DNA from: Larix kaempferi | Lineage: Eukaryota; Streptophyta; Pinopsida; Pinales; Pinaceae | Reading direction: 5' to 3' | DNA length: 64,000 nucleotides | NCBI GenBank assembly: GCA_027924585.1 | Contig: BSBM01001436.1 | Location: 124,001-188,000 of the forward strand | Part shown: positions 1 through 11,551 of the stretch, in pieces | Layout: every line of letters starts with the position of its first letter | How positions within the stretch are numbered: position 1 is the first letter of the stretch | Notes under the pieces: model-generated | What the model was told of the DNA's origin: nothing | Database searches by the model: none | Seen by the model: the letters and a program-made list of their open reading frames with translations, nothing else | Program-made: the position numbers and the translations under genes

Positions 1-569
1 CAAGAAGTTTGATTCTTTCATGGTGAGTCAGAATTTTACCAGGAGTGAGTATGATCATTGTGTGTACTTTAAAAAGTTGGAAAATGACATGTTCATTATT
101 TTGGTATTGTATGTTGATGATATGCTTGTCGCAAGCAAGAGCATGTTTGAAATCAGCAGGTTAAAGGCTCAGTTGGCTAGGACGTTTGATATGAAGGATC
201 TAGGAGCAGCAAATCAGATCTTGGGCATGCAGATACACAGAGACAGGAAAAATGGCAAGCTGTGGTTATCACAAAAGAAGTATGTGGAGAACATACTTCA
301 GAAATTCGGTATCGATAAGCTGAAACCTTCTAGTATCCCTTTAGCTTCTCATTTCAAGCTTTCTTCAGGTTTGAGTCCTAAAAATGATGAAGAAAAGCAG
401 TATATGTCTCGTGTACCATATGCTAATGCAGTAGGAAGTTTGATGTATGCGATGATAAGTACAAGACCAGATATTTCACATGCAGTTGGTGTTGTCAGTA
501 GATACATGGCTAATCTAGGAAAAGAGCATTGGGCAGCAGTGAAAAGGGTGCTTCGGTATCTTAGAGGCA
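1..569 (+). pseudogene. Copia copy A, pol left part (RT end / RNase H start)
   Basis: This is the second half of the reverse transcriptase and the connection to RNase H of a Ty1/Copia polyprotein. It is open in one frame from base 2 and enters from outside the window. The RT active-site motif YVDD lies at 110-121, and the later landmarks SRPDISHAVG-like and RYLRG follow. The frame is cut at 569 by the giant Gypsy insertion and resumes at 25022 (TSDYCITFNG...) after one 5-bp target duplication. The same protein recurs in copies B, C and D further right, which fixes the identification. Up to the insertion this copy has no premature stop, unlike B-D. Its 5' half and 5' LTR lie left of the window. 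Confidence 0.93.
565..569. repeat. Target site duplication AGGCA, left side of G1
   Basis: AGGCA precedes the TG of the left giant LTR and is repeated at 25017-25021 after the CA of the right one. Removing 570-25021 restores an uninterrupted Copia RNase H frame, so this is a true insertion footprint. Confidence 0.95.
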
Positions 570-841
570 TGTTGATGCCTCGGATATCATAGCGTCAATC
601 AGAAAGGGATTCTCCCCGAGAGATGATCCCAATTAGATTATCTCTCGTTTGGTGTAGGGAATCCGTCCAGTTAGCGGTTCCGGCAACCGTGGGTTTGGAG
701 TTTAATTCCGATTATACCGGTTACGGCCCGATCCACCTTTCTTTTGGATTTTTTATGTTTTAAATTAGATGCAAGTGCCTAGTTTATATCTGATCTAAAT
801 GCAAAACTAAACAGATCTAAGCCTAAAGTGAAGTAAATCTA

Positions 842-1300
842 CCTGTCCTTGCAGGGTACACATTAACAGGATGAGCAATGAGCTGTAACAAATAACATAA
901 AGAAAGAACAGACAGCCATCGATTCTTATAGGTAAAGCTACAGCAAGATAAGAGATCTTTAGAAGATAACTTCTAATTTAATGTAAAACGCATCTATTGC
1001 TCATGAAACAGAGAAGCAAAATTATTTAATCTAGATGCAGATTGAAAGAGCAGATCTAAATCTAATAAAGAAACAAAATAAAACTAATTATCCCTGCAAG
1101 GAGCACATTTAAAGGATGAACAATGAGCTGTAACAGACATCTTAAAGAAGGAATGGATAGCCATTAAATCAGAAAGAGAAAGCTACATCCATGATAAAGA
1201 TATCAGAAGATAGCTTCTGATTTAATATAAACGCATTCACTGCTCATGAAATGGAGAAATCGTTTGCACAGGAAGGAGCAAAAATCATTAATACCAAGAA
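842..1300. repeat. Imperfect 245-bp tandem duplication in the G1 LTR tail
   Basis: GGATGAGCAATGAGCTGTAACA at 869 recurs as GGATGAACAATGAGCTGTAACA at 1114. Both are followed by matching blocks containing CATTGCTCATGAAA-type and GATAAGAGAT/GATAAAGATAT segments. Unit length is about 245 bp, two units. The same duplication is present in the right LTR (about 14530-14990), so it predates the insertion of this copy. Confidence 0.8.
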
Positions 1301-1725
1301 ATAATTCAGATAGTAGGAATGATCTCACATTATAGTACGGAATTCATTAGAGTAGTCCAACATACATCCATCCATCATTCTTATGCAAAACGTCCATCTC
1401 CAGGCTTTTATTAGAAAATTCGATTTTACAGAACCGATACAAGATAGCTCGTACAGGCTTACAAAATTCCTTCCCTGCAAAAAGTCCTCTCTAATCTTTC
1501 CTAACTTCTATTTATAGTTACAAATCTGCCCTTTGGGCTGCCACCTAGCATCTTCCACTTGTCATCTACAGAAATTTCTCTCCTATAATAGACAAAATTG
1601 TGATTCTCTTTCTTTTACAAAATATTTAACAGAAGAGAATGGACAGCTGTCCCATATCTCACGCTTTATGCATTTGAGAGTTCAACAAAATACATATAGC
1701 AGAAATAATGTCTAATATCGTGTTG

Positions 1726-4700
1726 TCACTCTTGTGCGTGAGCTTCAGCTGGGGAAGGATCGCCCAAGTCAATTGAAGCTGCTGCTGCTGCTTGGGAAGA
1801 GACATTCAAACCAATAGTTGCTGCTGCTTCCGCTTGGGAAGAAGGGATTTAGCTGGCTGGAGTTTCTGGAATGGCTGCCGGGAGAGAAGATTCTGGATTT
1901 GTTGATGCTCCTGCTACTGCTGCAGCCTTCTTCTCCTCCTCTGCTATGTAGCTATACCATATGCCCGTGTCCCTTATGACTATGTTTGCTGCAGCAGGAA
2001 ACAAGATTTTTCGAGAAGTCACATTTTTCCCAAGTTTTGCTCCAATGCTTTGAACTTCTGCTGCTGCAGCTTGATGCACTTCCTTGAGCAAATGATCGTG
2101 GACTGATGACATTCCAACATAATGTTGTAAGTCATCAATTGCTAGGACATCAATTTTCTTCACGTATTCGGTTTGAATGCCCAGCTCTTCCTTTACCTCA
2201 GTCGAGCGCTGTTCTGAATCCGGGAAGTCATCGCGGGATTGTGGGAAATTCAGCTTGCACCCGTCATGTACTCCCTTGATTCTTTGATACAGACCGTCGA
2301 TCCTATCCCTTGTTCTTTGCACACTGGATATCATCTTACTGGCACAGTTCCTGCCAAACTCCAAAAGGGCTATGTCCTCATTAAAAACGTCCACAGATTT
2401 AAATGGGAGATGCGTGGGGAAACCCCCTTTTCCTTCTCTCCATGCCATCTAACTCATGATATTTGCCTTGACATGGGTATTCTTAGCTTTGAGCCTATGG
2501 GCCTCCGCATTAATTTCTTTTAAACTGACCACCATGGCCTTGAGCTTGCAAACCTCATCAGTGATTAGCTCCTGAGTTTCATGCATCTGCTTCAGGATGT
2601 TGCAGGACAGCTCATGGAAGGGAGATATGTCCATCTTTCTGCTCTCGGCTTTCTCTAACTGCTCAGCTAATGTCCGCTTGTCTGCTTCTAGCTGGGATGC
2701 TTTATCTTCCGTTCTATTCTTCTCTGCCTCCACAATCATCATTTGGAGTGACAGTTGGTCCTTTTCCTCTTCCAACTGGTTGTACTTGTTTGATAGCTCT
2801 TTATGCTTGGCATACAGACAATTGTACTTGTTCACCACCAGATCCCTGTGGGCTTGCTCATTAGCCACAGTCTGTTGCAGCGTACGAGCTCTCTTCTTTG
2901 TCATTACATTATCTCTGACTATCACACCTACATTGTCCAATGATGCTTTTGCCGTTGCTACAGCTGCAGATGCCATAGCAAAGGGATCTTTATCCATATT
3001 CTACATTATAGTGACCTCTCAATGGGTAACGATGTCTTCATGGAAGGGACTTTTGATCCTCTCTTCTTATTTGAGGACCATTGCTTTCATTTTCTTGTCA
3101 TAGACAAACTCATTCCACTTGGACACCGTATGCTTTCCCGACGGAGTGTATGGGACAATTGGGCGGTCCATAATGTCTATTTCTTCTTCCGCAGGTGGGG
3201 TCCGGACTTCCTGAGCTGGGTCTACTCCTTCATTTTGGGTACCAGAGCCGCCTGCTCGAGATGTGTCTATTTCCATATCTTGGACACCGGATCCACCTGC
3301 TTGGGCATCTTCCCCCGCTTTCCGCTCTTCTTCAGCCTTCCTTTCTGCCTCAGCTTGTTCAGCTTCAGCATCTTTCTGCTGCTGGGATTCCTCATCTTCT
3401 TTCCCCAGGCTTTCCTTTTCCGCCTCTTCTTGCATTCTTGCCACTTCAGCTTCCTACTGTATTCTTGCTGCTTCAGCTTCTTGCTTCCACCTGGCTTCCT
3501 CCACCTCCCGCTGCAATCTGGCTTCCTCAGCTTCTTGGAGTAACCTTGCTTCTTCTCTTAATCTAAGCTCTTCCTGAGCTCGGGCATCCTCAGCTTCTTT
3601 CTCCTGCTGCTGGCTGATCTTCTGGACCTTGGTTGAGCTAGAGCTTGCTCCAGTGTCTTGGCGACAGATCCACAGCTCAGACATGTTGCTGATGCCTCTG
3701 AATGCTTCTTCCTCGGCATCGGGGTAGTGAGAGTATTCGAAGTGAGCATAAATCTCCTTACAGTGCTCAGCAACTTTTCCCTTCCTGTCATTCCTGTGGA
3801 AGATTACCTCACCGAAGTGGAAGGCTTTCAGCTCTTGGACAAACTCTTCGGCTGAGGCAACCCCTAAGAACTTGTAAGCACCTATGCAGAAAGGTAGAGG
3901 GGGAAAGGAAGCCTTATGTTGTTTGTGGAGCATTGCTCCAATTCCATCCAGGAAGATTTGTCTTACTGCTTCCTTGAGGACCACATAATCTGTGGCATAC
4001 TGCGGCAAAATGTATGGGGGCTTAGTTCCCCCGAACATTCTGAGGTAGGTACCTTGCTCTGAAAAGTAAAAATCCCCGTAATTCTCAAGGACTTCCAAAG
4101 CATTCTCTGACAGACAGTTGGGTTCCTCCTTGAATATCTTCTCATATAGGGGCATGATGAACCCCTCACAGATGAGTTTGTAGCTGGGCTTGTAATTCTG
4201 AGCCCACAACATCCTGAAAGCGATATAGACCGGGATGGTGGCCTTATCCCATGTGCAGCCCAATTTGGGGAAGTCCATCTTGGCCAAAATACAATCAATC
4301 AGATATGAGGAGATAAAAAATTCTGCCTTCTTCAAGGCTAGACCTTCCCTGGCGGCTACTATCATTGAGGCCAGACTATCTAACAGGATAGTGGCCCAGT
4401 CAAACACAGTTCCCTTAAATGCCACAAAGTGGATAATAGGGACCCGCTGAATCTTATACACGGTACCATCGGGCATGCCAAAGATTTTGCACAGCATCAA
4501 AGCGATCAATCTGAAAGGAGGTCTCAGATTCTGTACGTCATATTCGTCACTACCTTTCTTTCTTAGATGCTTTCCCGCGACCAACAGCTTTTTGGCCATC
4601 TCAACGTTGTCCATTTTTCCCAACCATTCATCAGTCAGAGCCTGCTGGGAGTGGGGAAATTTGTAGGCCGCTGCAAGATATGCGGGTTGAAACGAGGCAA

Positions 4701-5025
4701 TGGCCACTTTCGCGCTGTCATTTATCACTCTTCCTTCAGCATCGACATGTTGGAGTATCCATCCGATCACTTCAGCACAGGGGAATAGTTCAGGGCGGGT
4801 AGCCGCTCTGGTTATGCCTGAGGCTTTGATATTTAGATAAATTGGCCCCTCTTCTAACAACATGTCCGGGACATCTTGGTCTCGGATCATTCTGTAGATG
4901 TCACCCCATCTGATTTCAGGAGGGACACCAGTGGTGCACCTAGTATCCTGGAGTGAGGTTTCAGTTTTAAGTGGCGCAGGCCTTTTCTCTGTCATCTTAG
5001 CCTTCTTCTTCCCACCTTTTGGCAT
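1726..5025 (-). pseudogene. LTR-borne 1,099-codon ORF, left copy (four in-frame stops)
   Basis: One frame runs from ATG at 5025 to TGA at 1726-1728. The span is an exact multiple of three, and stops alone interrupt it: 3454-3456, 3067-3069, 2449-2451 and 1849-1851. The right LTR has sense codons at all four sites. The predicted ancestral protein begins with a basic stretch (MPKGGKKKAKMTEKR, possible nuclear targeting). It continues with a globular region to about residue 450, an E/A/R-rich coiled coil (about 470-560), an acidic spacer, a second coiled coil (about 715-800), a C-terminal domain (about 860-1040) and an Ala/Ser-rich tail. The N-terminal part loosely recalls the putative plant transposon protein domains found in extra ORFs of Athila/Ogre elements; that is a weak resemblance, not an identification. 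Function unknown. Confidence 0.8.
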
Positions 5026-6059
5026 TTTGACTTATCCCTGGTAGCAACCAAATATCCGTCATTATAAACATGAGCAACATACTGTGAGATTTTAACAAAC
5101 GGATTACCTATTTAACCAGGCCAATGAGATATATGAATAAAACTGTGAAACTGTATGCCGGGAGCAAATACACTATTCCAAATAAGAAATCTAGATTAAA
5201 TCATCTTAATTCTTTACAGGGACAAGGTTTGGAATGCTCCCGAAAGGGTAGGTGTGTTGCGGGAGCCATTTGCTCTCGGCCCGACTGCCAGGGGGAAAAA
5301 GGGTGACCTTCGTCACGGTGCTTTTAATGATCAGTGGCGGGCGAGTCTGAGGTCGAAACAAATTTAAAAAACTTAGACCAGGGATGACCCTCCGTGTTGA
5401 CACACAGGCGAGGGGTTTTAGCCCATACGCTATTGTTATTTAAAATATTTGACGGGGCGTCGTACGGCTGGTTTGAGCAGGGGTGATGGCGCCCGGCTTA
5501 GGATTTAAATTGGGTAATGAAACTACGCCGGGACTGAGGCTTATGAAAAAACCCGAGGGGCTACGGTTTTAGCTTTCGGCTGGGGACATGAAAAGGTCCA
5601 CGGGGCCTCGGGAGGAAATTTGGAGAAAAAAAATAAAATCATCCGTCCAAATTGTCATTTTCTTAATTAATATACCAACGACAGGAAATACGAATTTAGA
5701 CCGCTTTTGACGGGCAAAACAGCCCATGACGGGCATTTTTCCCGTCGACATTCAACCAATGCCTATCGTTTTCAAAAAAGATAACCCAAAAGCAATATGA
5801 CATGTAGAAGGGACAAATTTAAAGGTTAAGATCCTACCTGGCACCGACGAGGATAGCTGACTGAGGGGGCCGCGAACGTGGTCGAGCAAGATGAGCTGGA
5901 GCGATTTGCGTGGCGTCCAACAGTTGTTTAATCGACACAAGTTAGAAATGGGGTCGGTTCAAACCCCCCACCATTTATTTAAATAAGTGGGGCACGTGTG
6001 GGGCTTCAATTCGGTGGGTGGCGCATTAAACTCGCGGTTTAAATATCGGTACGTTGGCG

Positions 6060-6950
6060 TCAAATCAAGCCATCTCGATTTGTGTGCGATCGCCTCTTAC
6101 AGGACAAACTCGTGAATCTCATCCGCTGTTGCGGAAGGATATAGTGGACGTTTCCGTCGTTTCGGGGCGCAAAGGTGAATGGCCCCTGCAAAAGGCCTCC
6201 GTGGCGCGGAAGAAAAAAAAAACGTTCCGCAAAGATGAACTCGTTCGGGAGGATACCGCGGAAGCTTCCGCTATTTCGGGAGAGGTTGGTGAATTTCTTC
6301 CGCAAATTGGAACGCGAACGATTAAGTTCTTTTGGCGGCCTCTTCGGGATGAAAACGTGAAGGCTCCCGAAACTGTGGAAGGCTTTCGTAAGTGGCTTCC
6401 ACAGTTTCGGAAGACTTCCGCCAACGCTTCCGCACAAGGTTCTCGCGAATTCGAGAAAATTTCTAAGTTTTGGCCGCGCTCGTGAGCATTGCGGGAGGCT
6501 TCTTCGAATTCCTCCGCCATTTCGGAGAGAATTCGCCAATGATTCCCGCAGCTTATGAGCAAAATTTAAGTCCCTCTTTGGGAAGTTTACGCGAGTGACT
6601 TCTGCCAGTTTCGGAAGGATAGCCCGAGAGCTTCCGTGGTTTCGGGAAAAAAAGCTGAATGATTCCGCACAGTTTCCTTGGAGTGTTCCGCAACTTTTCA
6701 AAAAATTCTAAGTCTTTTCGGCAAGCTTAGGCGAGTTGTTTCCGCCGTTTCGGGAGGATATCCTGAGAGCTTTCGCGGTTTCGGGAACAAAAGTTTCTAA
6801 GTCCTTTTGCGGGAGTTTGAGCGAAAAGCTTCCGCTACTGCGGGGTTTTTAGCAAATCGTTCCGCGGTTTCGAGGAAGACTTCACGAAAGACTTTCTGTT
6901 TGAGAAGCAAAATCTTCTGGCAGACTTGGAGTTTCTCATGGCAAGATTTT
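6060..6950. repeat. Degenerate CCGNNNTTTCGG motif array in G1 U3 (left LTR)
   Basis: Dozens of TTCCGC, TTTCGG and CGGAAG words, often as pairs such as GCTTCCGCTATTTCGGG or AGCTTCCGCGGTTTCGGG, spaced irregularly over about 900 bp. The region is CG-rich against an AT-rich surround and lies upstream of the LTR reading frame in element orientation, where promoter/enhancer sequence is expected. Overlapping open frames on both strands here (up to 213 codons) are artefacts of the repeat. Confidence 0.65.
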
Positions 6951-7070
6951 TCTGTTTAAAAAACAAAGATAAAAGCTGGGAATGACCCTTAAGGCAGCCT
7001 TTCTAAAAAAGTTTAAAGGAGGGGCCCCAATATGTACAAATTTTTTTTGGGGGGGGTTGCTGCAACAACA

Positions 7071-8128
7071 ATGGCGAGTCGCTGGCGAACACAGATCTCT
7101 GAAAAAATATCCTCTTCATGGTCCGAAACGTTATCAAAGACATCCATCTTGGCTGCACTACTCAGCTGAGCATTTTCAATTCATGTGAGGGGAAGAAGGC
7201 ACTTTACTTGCCAGCCATTGGGGAAAGGGGAGCTTTGACCGAGACATCTTCACCACTCTCAAAGGGCCAACATATGAGATTTATTTTAGGAGGGTCATCT
7301 TTCAGATGGTCACTATTGCCGGACTCCACAGGATTCGCAACACTTTCTCATGGACATTATTGCTCTTGTTCCTCATTCCCATGCTGCTTGCATCCTTTTG
7401 GATGTTTGTACTTTGGACAGCTTAACTGTTTGAGCCTTCCAGAGATATTTTCTTTTGGAAATGGTCTTTGATTTAGGCTCCTCAATCCATAATGTCCTTT
7501 TGTGTGAGTTGGAAATTTTATTGATTTGATCAAGCCTCACGGACGGAGAGGAGCCCATTTTGAGCTGAGCCTTTTGGACAACCTTTCTTGATTTTACATG
7601 TCTTTTGCTTTTGTCTCAGTAGTGCTTTAATTGAGGCGAGAATCTCTGGAAACCATACTCTTGGGTACTAGCCATTTTGGCTGTTAAATTTGCAGCATGG
7701 AGTCATTTCAATACCCTATGTCCTCGAGGTGTGCTACTTCCCATGGGTCCCACTTTGGTAACCTTCTTGAGATGCCTTTAAGCGTGAGAGTGGGTGAAGC
7801 CCAACGATAGTAGTGAAGATGGTCATAGGTCTCTGCTATTAAACAGGATTAGTGTGACTAGCAGGGTAGGCTTCCTTCCTTCTGAACATTTCAGCGAGAG
7901 CGCACAGACAGGATTTACTTGAGCATAATTCCAGACTCATGGGTCGTGAAATTTCTTTGAGAGAGCTACCCTCGACGAGAAACTCAACCATAGGGGCTTT
8001 CAGAAAACAAACTTGTTGCAAAGTTTTAAACAACAATGAAAGAAACAAAATGGCCGACAATAAAGCAACTAAAGGCTAAAGCAACAATAAAAGAAAACTT
8101 TATTTATGTACAGGAAGCCTCAAAGAGA
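7071..8128 (-). other. G1 internal 3' noncoding stretch
   Basis: Between the integrase stop and the 3' LTR. No coding frame I can support and no purine-rich tract abutting the LTR at 7071. The bases next to the LTR (TGGCGAGTCGCTGGCGAAC, 7072-7090) instead look vaguely like a plus-strand primer site. Confidence 0.6.
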
Positions 8129-11100
8129 CTATGCGAAGTATTGTTTCAGAGAGAGGCCATTGAGAGGAAGGGTTACTTCTTCTCCCTCGAGATTTGTCAA
8201 TTTATAAGTGGATGGGCCTACTTTTGCCGAAATTTGGTACGGTCCTACCCATAGATGTTGGAATTTGGTATGCATTCCTTTGCCTTCGTGATTGTGGTCC
8301 CATTTCAGGACTAAGTCCCCAACTTCAAAACTTCTTTTACCGAACTTCCTCTTGTCGAACCATCTCTTAACTATGTCTTGATGTTGATGGAATCGGTCCT
8401 TGGCTTTCTGTCGGGCTTCTTTAAGTTGAAGCAGGGTATTGATTATGGATTGTAAGGCTTGGCTACCAGAACCCCGAGAGGCTTGGGATAACTGTAAGGA
8501 TGGGAGTAAGATGTTTGGGGGAAGGATGGCTTCCTTGCCATAGACAAGAGTGAAAGGGGAAACACCTAAAGCATTCTTTGGGGTCACTCTATCTGCCCAT
8601 AAGGAGTTTGGGAGAGCTACATGCCAACTCCTCTGGTTTTCTATCACAGTCTTCTTAAGAATTCGAATCAGATTCTTGTTTGAGGATTCAGCTAACCCGT
8701 TTCCCTGAGGATAATAATTGGCTGAGTAATGCAACTTAATTCCCCATTCATAAACAAATTCATTTATCTTGCATGACGAAAAATAAGTGGCGTTATAAAA
8801 AACAAGGGAAATTGGAACCCCAAACCTGGTTATGATGTTCTCCTTCAAGAAGCTGATGACCGCGTCTTCATTGATTTTTCGCAAAGGGATGGCCTCCGTC
8901 CACCTAGTGAAGTAGTCAGCAGCTGTGAGGATGTATCGATGTTGCAACGAAGAATTTGGATTTATCTCTCCGATAACATCTATACCCCATTGCTCAAAAG
9001 GCTCAGAGATGATGACCGGCTGCAATGGTCCTGCTGCCTTGGGTAATTTTCCGGCACTTCTTTGACATACATCACAATTCCGTGCATACGTGTGGGCATC
9101 TCGGAACAGAGTGGGCCAATAATAACCAGCTCTCAATATCTTGTGTGCTGTTGTCTCACCTGAATAATGTCCACCTGCGGGGCCATCATGCAATTCCTTG
9201 ACAACTTTGTTTGCATCTTCCTTTTCCAAACATCTAAGGAGAACTCCATCATAATTCTTCCTGAAAAGAATCCCATCAACGATTTGATAAGGTGCTGATT
9301 TCAAGCGAAGTGCCCTTCTTTGCTTAGAGTTCCAGTGCTCAAGTAGATATCCCTGCTGCAAATAGTGGACCAAATCCCTATACCATGACTGGGGATTTGT
9401 GAAGATATGACACACTTCAACCGAATTTAACTCAGCTTCATTCTTCCAATGTTGTTCTTCATCAGTTGATTTTCCCGCAAGTAGTTTGCACAGGCCTTGC
9501 CCTTTGATGATCGTAGCTGGTTTAAATTCCAAATCATACTCCTGCAGAGCTGTGACCCAGTTCCCTCTCCTTTCTCCCAATTCCTTTTGAACGAAAAGGG
9601 ATCTAACAGCTGGGTGGGGAACTATGACTTTAGTTCTGTTCTTCAGAATGTATGGCCTAAACTGCTTGACTGCTTTGAAGACCGCATACGCATGCTTGTC
9701 AACTACGGGGTAGTTCAGCTCAGCCCCCTGCAGACCAGTGCTCATAAACGAAATTGGGTATTCGTCCCCCAACTCCACCTTTTGTGTGAGTACAGCTGCG
9801 AGGGAGTCATCCGAAGAAAAAGTATACAAGTTGAAATCCTTATCAAAATCTGGGCTTCTTAAGGAAGGAGCCTTAGCTACAGCTGCCTTGATATCCCTAA
9901 ATGCGTCCTTCTCCAAATCTGTCCACTTGAATTGTATGCTTTGTTTAACCATCTGTTGCAACGGCTTAACAATTTGTGCGAAATCTGGAACAAATCTGCG
10001 GACAAAATTGATGGTGCCCATGAAGGACTGCATAGATTTCTTGTTGTGAGGCATTGGAATCTTATTAATGGTTTGGACCCTTTCTTGATCAATTGACACT
10101 CCTCCTTTGGAGATGATATGAACCAAGAGCTTACCCTCGGGAACAGCAAATACGCTCTTCTTGGGATTCAAGGAAATACCATATTTCCGACAACGATCAA
10201 AGATATGCCTCAGATGAACAACATGATCTTCCCTTTTCTTCGAAAAGACTGTCACATCATCTAAGTAAACAACCACACATTGCCCACCCAATCCTCGGAA
10301 AGCGATATCCATCGCCCTTTGGAATGTAGCTCCTGCATTTATCAGACCAAATGGCATCCTTCTGTACGCGAAAGTCCACCACTTAGTTCGGAAAGTAGTC
10401 TTAAGACGGTCTTCTTCGGCTACTAGCACTTGATTGTAGCCAGAGAAACCATCGAGAAGAGAAAACAATTCGGATCCTGACACCATTTGAAGGATTTGTT
10501 CCATTGAAGGAACGAGGTAGTTGTCTTTATCCGAGGCTTTGTTTAAATTTCTGAAATATACACATAGCCTTATTTCTCCCGACTTCTTCCTTATGGGAAC
10601 CAAGTTTGCAACCCATTCAGAATGCCGGACTTTAAAGATTATCTTGGCGTCCAGGAGCTTCTTCAATTCCTTTTGAATCAGTGGTTCTAAAGTAGGATGC
10701 ATCCTTCTTAACTGCTGCTGAAATGGTTTGACGCCCGCTTTCATTGGTATAACATGCTGAATAATGAGGACGTCATACGTTTTCAAATCTTCGTAGGTCC
10801 ATGCAAAAACATCCTTGTACTGTTTAAACAATTTAATGAACCTGTCTCTTTCTCCTGGTGAACAACATTTGCCAAGGTTGACAAATCTTGGTTCTGCCTC
10901 GGTACCCAAATTAACTAACTCATGTTGCATTGACGAGCTGTTAGTTTTGGTATTAGCTGGCCTTTTGAACTTATTTTGAAGATCGAACAGCATTTCAAGG
11001 GACCTTACCCCTTTGGGGATGAAATTTCCTTTCTCCCCATCTTTCTTCATCAAATCAGCATCATGTTCTTCTTCATCTATTGCGGCTCCTTGGAAGCCAT

Positions 11101-11551
11101 CTTCGTTCGTTAGAAAGCTGATAATTTGCTCATCATCGTCGAAGACTCTGAATTTCGTGATGTTATCGGGAACTGAAGGCCTAAAAATCAATTCAATTGA
11201 GCACTTATTATTTGATGGCACCAATCTAGAAGCAGATGTTGCTAACAAATCAGCTGCAGAATTTTGCAATCTAGGAATTGATTTTATATTAAAAGCGTCA
11301 AAATGCATAATTAAATCCCATACCTCAGCCTGATAACCCTTCAAATGAGATGAGAGACAATGAATGGTGTCCCTTACCTGTCTTACAACTATCTCGGAGT
11401 CACCAAAGACCTTCAAGTACTTAACATTTAAGCCAATGGCCTTCCTTAATCCATGTACCAAAGCTTCATATTCAGCGGTATTATTAGTACAATCGAATTC
11501 TAATCTACAAGACAAAAAATCTTTGTTTCTTTTGGATCCATTAGAACACAA
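8129..11551 (-). pseudogene. pol: G1 pol: archaeal-like RNase H - RT - RNase H - integrase
   Basis: Polyprotein of about 1,140 codons, open throughout. It starts inside an RNase H of archaeal type (NNTAEYEAL, FGDSEIVV, NSAADLLA), whose first aspartate (FDGS) is encoded at the end of the gag frame. RT follows with YLDD at 10256-10267, then the Gypsy RNase H, and then integrase with an intact HHCC finger (PAGGHYSGETTAHK...CDVC) and first catalytic Asp in GIDVIGE. The second catalytic Asp is lost: the usual SDNG-type motif reads FYNATYF, with TAT at 8795-8797. The Glu (GLAES) remains. The C-terminal domain (VGDLVLKWD, GPYQI) is complete. Entry from the gag frame needs a one-base shift near 11510-11551. 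The integrase substitution alone should make this copy unable to integrate itself. Confidence 0.92.

Larger units (their letters stand above)
570..7070 (-). repeat. G1 3' LTR (left), 6,501 bp
   Basis: Direct repeat of 14257-25016 without the G2 insertion. In element orientation (right to left) it contains, first, a 2-kb U3-like part with a CG-rich array of CCGAAA/TTTCGG motifs (about 6060-6950) and a T-run/G-run near its edge (7041-7056). Next comes the 1,099-codon reading frame (5025-1726), and then a 1.15-kb tail with an imperfect 245-bp tandem duplication (about 842-1300). LTRs of this length are exceptional, and the size is explained mainly by the coding insert. Confidence 0.95.

Noticed and set aside
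2597-3577. Plus-strand open frames of 100-170 codons rich in Leu, Phe and Ser
   Set aside because: They are antisense shadows of the Glu/Ala/Arg-rich coiled coil of the LTR gene and recur identically at 21079-21526.
6054-6701. Overlapping open frames of 143-213 codons on both strands in the G1 LTR
   Set aside because: They all arise from the CCG/TTTCGG word array, overlap each other in several frames, and have the low-complexity look of a translated repeat.
7118-7471. Plus-strand 117-codon frame in the G1 internal 3' region
   Set aside because: Opposite to the element's sense, with no motif and ordinary length for chance in this region.
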